From assembly GCA_002179805.1 (NCBI GenBank), contig NAVB01000129.1, positions 1-64,000 of the forward strand: DNA of 64,000 bases, written 5' to 3'. The position numbers and the translations under genes were made by a program. Below are positions 31,601-41,077 of the stretch, one piece after another. The notes below the pieces were generated by a model. It ran no database searches. It was not told where the DNA came from and saw only the letters and a list, made by a program, of their open reading frames with translations. Each line of letters begins with the position of its first letter. Position 1 is the stretch's first letter. The DNA comes from Acanthamoeba lenticulata (lineage: Eukaryota; Discosea; Longamoebia; Acanthamoebidae).

Positions 31601-32159
31601 GCGGCAGCCGCCTTGGCCGACGAGAAGCGGCAGCGCACGATCTCGGCCCCGGACAAGGGCGCCTCCGTCGCCGTCGCGCCGTCGCCCTCCACATGCCGTC
31701 TGCAACGCGTCGTCATCGGATCCTCTTCGCGCACCGCCCAAGAGGGTACGTGTGTCTTGTCTTGTCGTGTCGTGTCTTCCGCGTGTGTGTCGTGTTGTGT
31801 CATCCGCCTGACGAGGACACACACGCTTGCGCGCAGTGGTGGACGAGCGCGAGAAGGAGAAGGAGCGGCTCCGGGCGCCATTGCCGGAGCCGCGCGCCAG
31901 TCTGCAGAGGCCGCGGCCGGCCGACGTCGTGGAGCCGAAGAAGGAGCAAGAAGAGGCAACAGCGCCGCCACAAGCAGAGGCAAGCCCCGAAGGGAAGAGG
32001 AAGACAAAGGCGGCGGTGGTGATTGTGGCGGACGAGGAGGAAGACGAGGGTGGTGATGGCTGGGGCAACCAGCGAGCACGGCGCAGGGCGAGCAAGCTCG
32101 ACCGGCGGCAGGTGCAGCAGGCCATCGCTCGCTTCGACGTAGCCCAGAAGGAAGACTGA
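28697..32159 (+). CDS. VPS9-domain protein (candidate Rab5-family GEF) with PH-like N-terminal domain
   Basis: About 14 exons; the early ones check in phase (28697-29109, 29240-29384, 29452-29556, 29678-29832, 29905-30004, 30092-30175). An acidic N-terminus precedes a PH-like domain (RTLRLTA, ENVRRSGKVSSLYPYE, FIIDYENAKHSYQYRS, then helix MHIVQEITSRL). The middle is helical and includes a segment starting DDHTPEGRTLKHFC, as in helical bundles upstream of VPS9 domains. The VPS9 domain is at about 30650-31250: TPIFISTDDFFPIYLYVVAQANL, NPLLVSEYLW, GGYYLTVLCSTLEYL, including the catalytic Asp and Tyr-Thr positions of Rab5 exchange factors. The C-terminus is low-complexity, basic and Ala/Glu-rich, ending VAQKED. 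It would activate Rab5-type GTPases on early endosomes. Start chosen as first ATG; upstream in-frame codons are non-ATG. Confidence 0.82.
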
Positions 32160-32376
32160 TGAGGATGACAATGAAGAGGAACAAAGAAGAAGAAGACGAA
32201 GAAGAGGACGCGGGCTGCTAGGCGGTGTGCAGCTGCTCTGAAGACGAAAGGAAATGTATTTTTGGCCGTTTGATTTACATCGCCATCTCCAAGATGATCT
32301 GGCGTTGGGAGCATGAAGTATTTACAACAAAATTGAATGTGCAGCATAACATCATGCACAAATGGGCGAAGAGGGG

Positions 32377-32844
32377 TTAGGAGAGGATGCAAGTGCTGTT
32401 GCGCTGGTGCTGGTCGGCCTTTCGCAGATGGTCCACGCCTCTTGAGGTGGAGCTGACTGTGTCATCAATGTGAGCCTCAATCGAGTCAACGAGCGAGCGT
32501 TGTTCGACCGTGAGAGCGAGCAAGTCGGTGAACATGGAATTGATTTGCTGCACGTCCTGGCAGATGGTCGCAATGGCGTCATCCCTTTCCTCCACAACGT
32601 GCGCCAGGTGATTGATCTCCGCTGTCGTAGGTTGCTTGCGCTGCTCGAGCAACTGGCGTTTACTGTGGTTGTCCCCGACGCGAGAGGCCAAGGTGGTCAT
32701 GTTCGGGTCGATTATTATCGCGATTATTCCCACTACAGCCGCAACTTTCTTTGTGGCGGACACCCGTCGGTGAACAACGTTCAAGCCCAGAAGAACAGGC
32801 AGCGCTTCCGCGAGACCTTTCAGCAAAAGGTTTCGAAACAACAT
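32377..32844 (-). CDS. Syntaxin-like Q-SNARE lacking a membrane anchor, CaaX-terminated
   Basis: The SNARE motif is at about 32600-32410: RDDAIATICQDVQQINSMF, then DLLALTVEQRSLVDSIE (central Gln layer) and THIDD-type heptads, as in Qa-SNAREs. Where a transmembrane anchor should follow, the protein ends QRNSTCILS; CILS fits the CaaX prenylation consensus, the anchoring mode known for Ykt6. There is no Habc domain. The start is uncertain: ATGs at 32844 (preceded by a weak hydrophobic segment VAAVVGIIAIII), 32901 and an internal one at 32700 (107 residues) are all in frame, and the frame stays open up to the divergent MMADHC start. No donor exists near the C-terminus that would add a membrane exon. 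Confidence 0.68.
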   Translation of the reverse strand: MLFRNLLLKGLAEALPVLLGLNVVHRRVSATKKVAAVVGIIAIIIDPNMTTLASRVGDNHSKRQLLEQRKQPTTAEINHLAHVVEERDDAIATICQDVQQINSMFTDLLALTVEQRSLVDSIEAHIDDTVSSTSRGVDHLRKADQHQRNSTCILS

Positions 32845-33016
32845 TAAAAATGGTTTCTGAGAAGGTCGCGCATTCCGATCGGAAAGGAATGCATGCGTCA
32901 TCTCCGCGCCATTTTCAGTCGGCTTGTTCGGCCGGCAGGGGTTGTGTGTTGTGAACCCGTCTCGGCCCCGATTTTCAAGATTGCTGCCGTCAACGACACA
33001 ATCGCGGGGTAGGACC

Positions 33017-34092
33017 ATGACGGGAGAAGAGAACGCAAAGCAGGCATCCGGCTCGGACACCGATCCTGCTCCCTTCCGGATTAGTGGAAGGAAGAAGACG
33101 CTTCTCGTCGCCGAGCCTGCCCGGGTCAAGGTAGGCTCTGCTGCTGATCCGCGCGACCTCGAGTTCACCGTGCATACTTGCCCTCCCCGCTTAGTCCCGG
33201 AGCTGGTATGTTTTTGCGACTGCCCGCAATCCCTCTTTCACGGATCAAGAAAGGAAACTCTTCCACGGCTGAGCTGGACTTGATCAAAGCTGATTGCCTC
33301 TTGCTCGTGCCAGGCGCGCATCTTTCCCGAGTCGGCAGAGAGCACGTCTGGAGGAGGCAGCAAAAAGGTGTACGTGGTTATCACCTTCCAGCCGAGCAAG
33401 GCGGACCTCGTAGACTGGAGCGACGAAGCGGCTCGCGAGAAGGATCTTCTCCTCGAGAACGTGCGTTTGCCTCTTCACCCTCTTCTCTACCGTCATCACA
33501 TCACGGTCGAGCTTTTGTTTCCTTTTGTTGCCCATTAATTAATTTTTGAGCGCCAACCGTCGCCACACAAACACGCACGGCTCGCCTACGTCACAGTTCT
33601 TCGCATGGGGCAAGCGCGTGTGCGCGCTGCTGCGTCAGGCCGGGCACTGGGCTGACCTCTCCGATCCCTGCAGCGGCTACCCGGTCCGTCCGCGCACCCA
33701 CCCTGGTTTCTCCATGACTTCATCCTCATCAGCTGCTCATCGTCATCTCCATCACGTGCTGGTTTGAGCCTTGCAGGTGCTCGGCGAGCGAGGCGGTCTG
33801 GCCTACAGCGACACGAGCGGCATCGAGCTGCTGCTCCCCTACGACCGCATCCAGGTTTGTGAAGAAGGCCTCATGCTGCATCTCCTGACCGGACAGACTG
33901 CGGAGGCTCACACGTGCAGCGCCCACACACACACCACACGAACGCGTACAGGTGGGCACATGTGAAGTGGTGTCGCATCCGCAGTGGCGAACGGCGGTCT
34001 ACCCGGCGACGCTCTTCACCACGGCCCCGCTCGATTGCCTCAACGAGGCGCTACGTGCCGTCAAGGGGCCGTCTCACTCGGAGGACGCCTGA
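33017..34092 (+). CDS. MMADHC: MMADHC (CblD) cobalamin trafficking protein
   Basis: Five exons (33017-33205, 33314-33460, 33597-33683, 33777-33854, 33952-34092) sum exactly to 213 residues. The protein directs processed vitamin B12 to cytosolic methionine synthase and mitochondrial methylmalonyl-CoA mutase, partnering with MMACHC. Conserved stretches in order: LEFTVHTCPPRL, VYVVITFQPSKADLVDWS, EKDLLLENFFAWGKRVC, GHWADLSDPCSGYP, then VGTCEVVSHPQWRTAVYPATLFT. The Cys before EVVSHP corresponds to the region that binds cobalamin with MMACHC. Shorter than the human protein, mostly at the N-terminus; no strong targeting sequence is visible. Divergent from the CaaX SNARE gene. Confidence 0.92.
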
Positions 34093-34489
34093 GAAAGAGG
34101 AAAAGGAGACGAGGGAAGAAGCTGGTGAACGGTGTAGATACAGAGAGAGACATATCTCGAGGAGAAACCTGGTTGGTGTGGTGTACATTACGGCTGTGCT
34201 CATGCAGAGAGAAGGCCCAACAAACGGAGAGAAAAAAGAGAAAAATAAAAAATTCGTTCTTCTTTTGTTCTTCGCCCCAAAGAGTTGTCTCCGCCCGTTT
34301 TCATCTTTCATCTCTGTTACGGTCCGGCCTGCACATAAACACACCAAGGTACTTTTAACGCATGCATTCTCCTCTTTGTGCTGGGCACTTGCAGGCATAG
34401 AGCCTCTGCTGTCGCTATTGCTTTCAATACGTCAATCTTCTTCAGCAATTTCGTTAAATTCAATTCCATTTGTCCTCTCAACAGCAGAA
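34093..34489. other. Tandem intergenic region, MMADHC to RRS1
   Basis: About 400 bp: AG-rich 3'UTR-like sequence (34093-34260) then T/C-rich sequence up to the RRS1 start. No supportable gene; a minus-strand open run here is Lys/Phe-rich and looks spurious. Confidence 0.4.
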
Positions 34490-35901
34490 ATGGGAGACAC
34501 AGACACCATCGCGGACGCCCCGCTTAAGCTGACTACCCCCGCTCCCCATCCGGACCTTCTCTTGGGCAAATCGATCGAGGTCGACCTGGGCAGCCTTGTC
34601 GGCTTTGATTATCAACCACAAGATCTCTCCGCCTTCAAGTATGTTTCTAGATCTTTCATTTTTCGTTCCCATTTACCTCATGCCCTACCCATTTTGATCA
34701 ATTTTTTCATTTTTACAAAAAAGAAATGAAAGTTGAAATTAAACTGACGATTGGCGCGTTGACGAAATAACAGCGAGAAGGGGACGAAGGCGTACTTGGA
34801 CGAGACGGGCCGCGATGCGGTGCAGCTCCTGTTCAACAAACTCATGACGCTCCCCACGCAGCGCACACAGGAGGGCGACGTGCTCGCCCAGCTGCCGCGA
34901 CCCACCACACTCATCCCGCGCGAGAAGCACGTACGTGTCAAGCACATCCCAACACACAAGCTATCACCATCACCATCATCGTCGTCTTGTCGACTGACTT
35001 CTTATTGTTATTGTTGTTGTTCTTGGCCGAGCAGATTCCCAAGCCCAAGCCGCCGACCAAGTGGGAGTCGTTCGCCGCCACCAAGGGCATCCAGAAGCGC
35101 AAGAAGAACAAGCTCGAGTGGGACGAGGTACAAGATTGTCTTCTTCTTCGTCCTCATCCTCCTGCCCTTTTTCTTCTTCTTCTTCTTTTTCATCTTCTTC
35201 CTCTCGTTTCTCACACCCGTGATTGCCCGGTCCCCCCAGACGCACCAAGAGTGGCGGCGCGCGCATGGCTACAAGCGAGCCAACCGCTCCGATGAGGCCA
35301 ACTGGTGCGCACGACTACCTCCTCCTCCTCTTCGTCTTTGTCGTCCTCTCGTGCTGACGTCACGCTGACGCGGTGCTGACGTGGCGTTGTCCCTTGGGCG
35401 CGCAGGGTCATGGAGGTGAAGGGCAATGAATCCAACCCGTTCGAGGACCCGTTCGCCAAGGAGGGCAAGGACAAGAAGACCCGGGTGAAGAAGCAGCAGC
35501 AGAACGAGCAGCGGAACATGGCCGCCCAGGCCAAGGCCGAGGAGAAGCGGCGGAGCCTGAGCGGGTCCATCCGGCACGTGAACCAGTCGACGGCCTCGCT
35601 GGGCAAGTTCAACGAGCGCCTGCCGGGCGAGAAGGGCGACGCCTACCAGCGGGGCAAGCGCAAGTTTGACGACGTGGCGACGTCGGGCGTCAGCGAGCGG
35701 GAGCGGGGCATGAGCGTGCTCAACAAGATCCTGGGCAAGTCGGACAGCGTCCTCAACACCGACCGGGCCGCGTCCATGGCGCTCCCGGGCGAGGCCAAGA
35801 AGCAGAAGCTGCGCGACCAAAAGGCCAAGTCGGACAAGCCCAAGACCGGCAAGGGCAAGGGCGGCGGCAAGGGCCGAGGCAGCGGCAAGCACCGCAGGTG
35901 A
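34490..35901 (+). CDS. RRS1: RRS1 ribosome biogenesis regulatory protein homologue
   Basis: Five exons (34490-34638, 34774-34930, 35035-35127, 35240-35304, 35406-35901) sum to 319 residues. RRS1 with RPF2 recruits the 5S RNP to pre-60S ribosomes. The family core is clear: [52 protein letters not shown]. The C-terminus is Lys/Gly-rich and nucleolar in character ([14 protein letters not shown]). Length is close to metazoan RRS1. Exon boundaries fall between the conserved blocks. NOP53 and RPA1 in this window act in the same process. Confidence 0.95.
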
Positions 35902-36069
35902 GCGAGGCCATGCTTTTCTTTCTTTGGAGAAAACAAAAATTTAATACAAAAAAGGGAAACGCGTTGCATTGCGATGGAGATAAAGAATTTCTCCGGTTAA
36001 GTGAAATGAATGTCGCGTGGCGTTCACGTTCAATTCACAGCAGAAAGTTCGTGCTCCTCCTTTTGCTTT

Positions 36070-36077
36070 TATAAAAG
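36070..36077 (+). promoter_or_regulatory. TATA box of the sirtuin gene
   Basis: tataaaag, 55 bp before the sirtuin ATG at 36132, in a GC-balanced context; the spacing suits a short leader. Confidence 0.5.
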
Positions 36078-36131
36078 CCACGAACCAGAGGCGAAGAGCT
36101 AAACACAAGCAAACACCACCACTTAGACGAG

Positions 36132-37691
36132 ATGGCCAGCACAGTCGACTCGACGAGGGTCAAAGAACACAACGAGGAGAATGACCCCTTCTTCCAGAAG
36201 AAGCTCGACCGGCTCGCCAAAATGGTGAAGCAGAGCAAGTACACGGTCTTCTTCACGGGCGCCGGCGTGTCCACGTCGGCTGGCGTGGGCGACTACCGCG
36301 GGCCCTCGGGCGCCTGGACGCGGCGCAAGATCAAGGAGCTCGAGGCCCTCGGCTCCCGGCGGTCGGCCGAGGAGACCCAGGAGCTGAACAAGCTCCAGGA
36401 GGAGGCCGCCCGCGAGGAGAAGAAGGCCAAGGTCAAGGTCGACATGTGCGACGCCCAGCCGACGCCCACGCACATGGCCATGGCCACGCTGCTCCGGCGC
36501 GGGCTGGCCCACTACGTGATCACGACCAACCTCGACGGCATCTTCCGCAAGGCCGGCCTCAAGGGCCACGACCAGCTCTGCTGCCTCCACGGCGACATCT
36601 ACATCGAGCGCTGCACGGCCTGCGGCTACGACTTTGAGCGCAATTACCACGTCCGCCAGGACAGCATCCACGTGCACGACCACAAGGTGGGCGCCTGCTC
36701 GCGCTGCGGCAGCCAGCCGCCGGCCCACTACAAGGGCACGCCGGGCGACCTCAAGATGAAGAAGAGCCGCTGGGGCGGGCGCATGGTGGGCACGCGCGAC
36801 ACCGACTGCGGCACCAAGGACACCCACATCAACTTTGGTGAGTGCCTCGACGACGTCGACTGGAGCGAGGCCGACACGCACTGCCGCCGGGCCGATCTGT
36901 GCATCATCGCCGGCACCTCGATGTCGCTCCGCCACATCACCCACTTCCCGTTCCTGGCCAAGAAGACCGTCCTCATCAACCTCCAGGCCACGCCCGACGA
37001 CGACGACGCCACCCTGCGCCTGTGGGCCAAGTGCGACACCGTGTTCGAGGGCCTCCTGGCCCGCCTGAACGTCCCGCTGGACCCGATCCCCGTGTGGCGC
37101 CCGCGCGACGCCGTCCCGCTCGACAGCCTGCCCGGCTGGCTGCATCCGTATTACCGCCGCAAGGCCCACCTGCTCGAGGACATGGCCCGCCTGCGGGAGG
37201 CCGAGGCCGCCGACCGGCAGCGCGAGGCCGAGGCGGCCATGTCCCGCATGCAGATTGACGAGGAGGACGAAGAAGAACAAGAGGCCGAAGCTGGAGAGAA
37301 AAAGTCGCAGAAGAAGAAGAAGGAGAAGACGAACGACAACCTCCCGCGCGTCCTGGAGGTGGGCAACCTGTACCGCTCGGTGCCTGCCGAGCGTGGCGAC
37401 GACAACCGCAACCAGTGGACCATGTTCGTGCGGCTCCCTGCCGACGGCGACGACACACAACTGGCCGAGCTCGTTGAGAGCGTCACCTACGACCTCCACC
37501 CGACCTTCACGCCGGCCCAGGTGTGCGTGCGCGAGGCGCCCTTCCAGCTGACACGGCTGGGCTGGGGCACGTTCAGCGTGGGCGTGACCGTTCAGTGGAA
37601 GAAGCACGTGGACCTGTTGCCGCTGCACTGCAACCACACCCTCAGCTTCGCCGCGCCCAAGACCGCCTGCCTGGTCGCCACCCAGCCATAA
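36132..37691 (+). CDS. Sirtuin (SIRT6/7-like class IV NAD-dependent deacylase)
   Basis: Single-exon gene, 519 residues. The Rossmann-fold NAD site has GAGVSTSAGVGDYRGPSGAWT, a class IV (SIRT6/7) style motif. The catalytic His is in CLHGD, and the zinc ligands are two CxxC pairs (CTACG, CSRCG). Further motifs: GTSMSL, TVLINLQATP and DDDATLRLWAKCD at the end of the core. A charged coiled linker (around 37200-37340) precedes a C-terminal beta-rich domain like that of SIRT6/7. The invariant TQNxD motif reads TTNLD here: the usual Gln is Thr, and the following GLH is GIF. Whether NAD turnover is retained is uncertain. Such enzymes act on chromatin. Confidence 0.92.
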   Translation: MASTVDSTRVKEHNEENDPFFQKKLDRLAKMVKQSKYTVFFTGAGVSTSAGVGDYRGPSGAWTRRKIKELEALGSRRSAEETQELNKLQEEAAREEKKAKVKVDMCDAQPTPTHMAMATLLRRGLAHYVITTNLDGIFRKAGLKGHDQLCCLHGDIYIERCTACGYDFERNYHVRQDSIHVHDHKVGACSRCGSQPPAHYKGTPGDLKMKKSRWGGRMVGTRDTDCGTKDTHINFGECLDDVDWSEADTHCRRADLCIIAGTSMSLRHITHFPFLAKKTVLINLQATPDDDDATLRLWAKCDTVFEGLLARLNVPLDPIPVWRPRDAVPLDSLPGWLHPYYRRKAHLLEDMARLREAEAADRQREAEAAMSRMQIDEEDEEEQEAEAGEKKSQKKKKEKTNDNLPRVLEVGNLYRSVPAERGDDNRNQWTMFVRLPADGDDTQLAELVESVTYDLHPTFTPAQVCVREAPFQLTRLGWGTFSVGVTVQWKKHVDLLPLHCNHTLSFAAPKTACLVATQP

Positions 37692-37852
37692 TAATTTGAA
37701 TTTATTTATCAATTTTGTACAAAATACAAGCTCATGGCGCCAATGTGATGAGAAGAATTAATAGCCATAAACGTTTTGGTCCCAATATAAATTCTTTTTG
37801 AAACTAAAAAACATATTTACCAATATACATTCTTTTTAAAAAAGACAAATTT

Positions 37853-40800
37853 TTATTCTAAAGGGGATGAGGCTACCTCGGTAGGCTTGAGCTTGGTGAG
37901 GTAGCCGTTGAACACGAGCACACTTAACAGCTGCTCAAGGTCTCCAAATCCGCCCACCCGCCCGACATCCTCACCTTCTTGGCCATCATCACCATCATCA
38001 TCCTCATCAAACTCATCCTCGAACCGGCCCATGCCCTCGTCCTCCTCTTCCTCCTCGCCGTCCTGCTGCATGGCCCGGCCGTGGCGTCCGGCCTGCGCGT
38101 TCTGGTCCTGTCCAGCCGCGGCCGCGGCCGCCGCGGCGGCTTCGCCCCGGCGCCGCTTGCGACGTTCGTCGCGCGCGGCCTTGCGAGCCTTGACCAGCGC
38201 CCGGTAGCCGCTGGCCGCGTAGAGCTCGCCCGCCGTGAAGGCAGCCCATCGCCCGCCGCCGTCCGCGGCGTGATCATCACCGTCCCCGCTGCTGCCACTA
38301 CCGCCGCTGCTCGACAGGGCGCCCTGACGCCGCTCGATCCACTCGAGCACGCAGGCGAGCTCGCGCCGCACGCGCAGCTTGCACTCGAGGTTGGACTTGA
38401 AGTCCTTGTCGTTGCCGAACGCGACGTGCAGCGTCCAGCTCTCCCTCTCCCCGCCTTGTCCCTCGTCGTCGTCGTCGTCGCCGCCGCCGCCATCGTTGTC
38501 GCCCTGCAGGGCCTGGAGGGCGCGCTTGCGGCCGACGGTGGCCGCGGCCGCGGGCCGGCGCGCGGGCCGGGCGCTGGCACCGGCGGAGCCGGGGACGACG
38601 TCCTTGAGGAGGACGGCGAGCGGGTTGCGGCGAAGGCGCGTGACGCGGGTGATGTCGACCTCGCCGCCCTGTTCGCTGGTGTCGACGTTGACCAGGTGCT
38701 CGCGATGCTCGCGGAACAGGCCCTGGGGTAGGAGGTCGCGCGCCGTGAGGCAGGCCAGCTCGCGCGGCAGCCCGGCGAGCAGCGTCCGCAGGTGGGCGCG
38801 GGCCGACCCCGGGTCGCGCACGATGATGTTCTCGCGCCAGTGGCGATACTTCCACAGGTGCTGGCCCATGGCGTTCATCAGCAGCTCCATCCTACATTCC
38901 ACGGCAGGCTGACGTCAGCAAAAATAAATAAATAAATAAATAATAAAATGAATGGCATGTGAAGAATGGGCACCAGGTCGTGGTGGAGATGGAGAAGTTG
39001 ATGGAGAGGGAGCCCTCGTCCGAGTCGCAGGTGACGTGGTGCCAGTACCCGGCCGGCACGTACATGACCGACCCGGGCCGCAGCACCACCGTCTCCGTGC
39101 GCGTAAAGTCGGCGGGCGGGGCCACGTCGGCCGTCGGCGCATACGACGCGTGCACCTTACGATGCTCCTGTGCGCGCGCACGCACGTCGTCACATCAGGC
39201 GCGCGTGTCATGTCGTGTCGTGTCGTGGTGTGGTGTGAGGGCGAGAGACGGGTACGTCGTATTTGGCGGTGGCGATGTTCTTGGGGTTGGTGTGGTTGGT
39301 CACCGGGCAGAAGACGCCCGGCGCGAGGCTCCACCGCTTGCATCCGCGCAGCTGGATCGTGAAATTCTGGAGATATTATTTTTTTTAAAAAAAAACATCA
39401 AACATACTCAAGAAAAGGGAATAAAAAGTGGAAAGCAAACCTCCTGGGCGTCAAAGTGCCAGTCGGTGACGTGCTTGCCGCGGACGGCAAAGACCTCAAT
39501 GTCGCCGCCGAAGCCGTCGTCCTTCTTGAGGCCAAAATTGGCGCCGAGGTCCTCGGCCAGCTGCTTGATGTAGCTCTTCTGCAGCTCGACAGGCGGGTTG
39601 AAGTAGAGCGAGTGGCCCGCCAGGTAGCAATGGTACGCCGTTTTGTTGTCTTCAAATACAATTGTAATTTTGAGGAAACATTAGAAAAATAAAAATACAA
39701 AGAAAAATAAAATAAAAATAATCAATTCATAAAGATTAAAAGGGCAACGAACCAGAAAACAAGTGTTGAATCTTGCCGTCGGTGGTCTTCATCCACACGA
39801 CGCAGTCCTGCGTGGAACGAACGAACGTCAGCGATGAAGACAATAGAATGAGCAGTGCCGGGTCCGGGGCGTACAGAGGCCACGGAGACGAGTCGCTCGA
39901 TGTCGTAGTGCATAAAGTCCTCCTTGAGCTTCTGCAGCCGCTCGCCGCAGCCCTGCACCACGTAGGCCTTCCTTTGCCAGATCCTGGTTGTGCGTGCGAG
40001 GTCAGGATGGACAACAACATCGACGACAACGACGATGATGACGATGATGGCGATGACAACGCACTTGGCCATGAACTCATCGGCGTGCATGGGCCAGATG
40101 AGGCACGACAGACCTGTCGTCGTCATATCCCCGCCGGCCAGAGAGGGTAAGACTTGGCTGCGCAACACGTGTGTGTGCGGTGCATGAACTGAGGGAGAGC
40201 AGACGCACCCGGGGCCAGGATCGGCGGCTGGAGGGCCTGCGACTCCATCGCGGCCGCGAGCGAGAACGAGCCGCCAAAGAGCGACGACGTCGATGACGAT
40301 GACGACGAGGAAGAAGACGAGCCGCCAAAGAGCGAGGCCGTCGAGGCAGCGGCGGTGGTCTCGGCCGCCGGCTCGGCAGCGGCGTCGGCGGCGGCGGGGC
40401 TGTGCTGCAGGACCGGGTCGGTGTACTTGATCAGGCCGTTCTCCATCTCGGCGCTGATGATCCGCAGGCCCAGCCGCTTCGCGTCCTCCTCCTGGGACCA
40501 TGAGCCGAGCATGTGAGCGCGGACCGGGACGAGACGATCATGTGGAGGTGATGGTTGGTCGTCGGGAGAGGGAACGGAACGGAACGCACCCAAGTCTCGC
40601 GGAGGTGGTTGGCCGGGACGAGGCCCTCGTCCTCCTCGGGCGAGCCTGGAGGGACGATGCGCTTGCACCACAGCCAACCCTGCGTGCTACACGAGTGTGT
40701 TCCGCGTCGTGTTTACGGCGACGATTGCAGTGCACGGATGCACACAGCCGACGAAGGCGTGTTAGAAAAACCCAAGGGGAACGAACAGACTGCGAACGTG

Positions 40801-40957
40801 AAAAACTTGTAAAATCGCGATCGGAAGAAATTGAAAATTAGATCGTGATTGTTTACCTCTTGGCCCAATCGACGAGCAGGGCTTCGCCGCGGTAGCATGC
40901 CAGTTGGTTGAAGAGCGGAGACGAGTAATCACGCACTGCCACAACCCGCGTCGTCAT
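37853..40957 (-). CDS. JmjC-domain (cupin-like) hydroxylase with N-terminal SH3 domain
   Basis: Multi-exon. Exon 1 (40957-40856) and exon 2 (from 40679) join in phase 0 to give a compact SH3-like domain: VRDYSSPLFNQLACYRGEALLVD, then GWLWCKR and GLVPANHLRE. After an Ala/Ser-rich linker come GLSCLIWPMHADEFM, IWQRKAYVVQGCGERL and YLAGHSLYFNPPVEL. The 2-oxoglutarate/Fe(II) core has HFD in TDWHFDAQENFTIQLRG and the distal His in VPAGYWHHVTCDSD. The C-terminal exon (38896-37853) is helical then acidic, ending at 37853. Its fold resembles cupin_8/JmjC protein hydroxylases such as MINA53/NO66. The SH3 fusion is unusual. The substrate is unknown. Confidence 0.8.
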
Positions 40958-41077
40958 CTTGTACAAAGAGTTATTGCTTTTTTTTTCTCGCCCATTTTTG
41001 CTTCATTATGTCACATTTTTTCGGGGTCAGGAGACACGAAAGGGGGCAACGTTTTCGTGCATCTTAGAAGCTAAACG
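40958..41077. promoter_or_regulatory. Shared divergent promoter, JmjC / BNR membrane protein
   Basis: 120 bp between divergent ATGs, with a T8 tract (40979-40986) and a cattatgtcacatttttt stretch. No clear TATA element. Confidence 0.4.
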
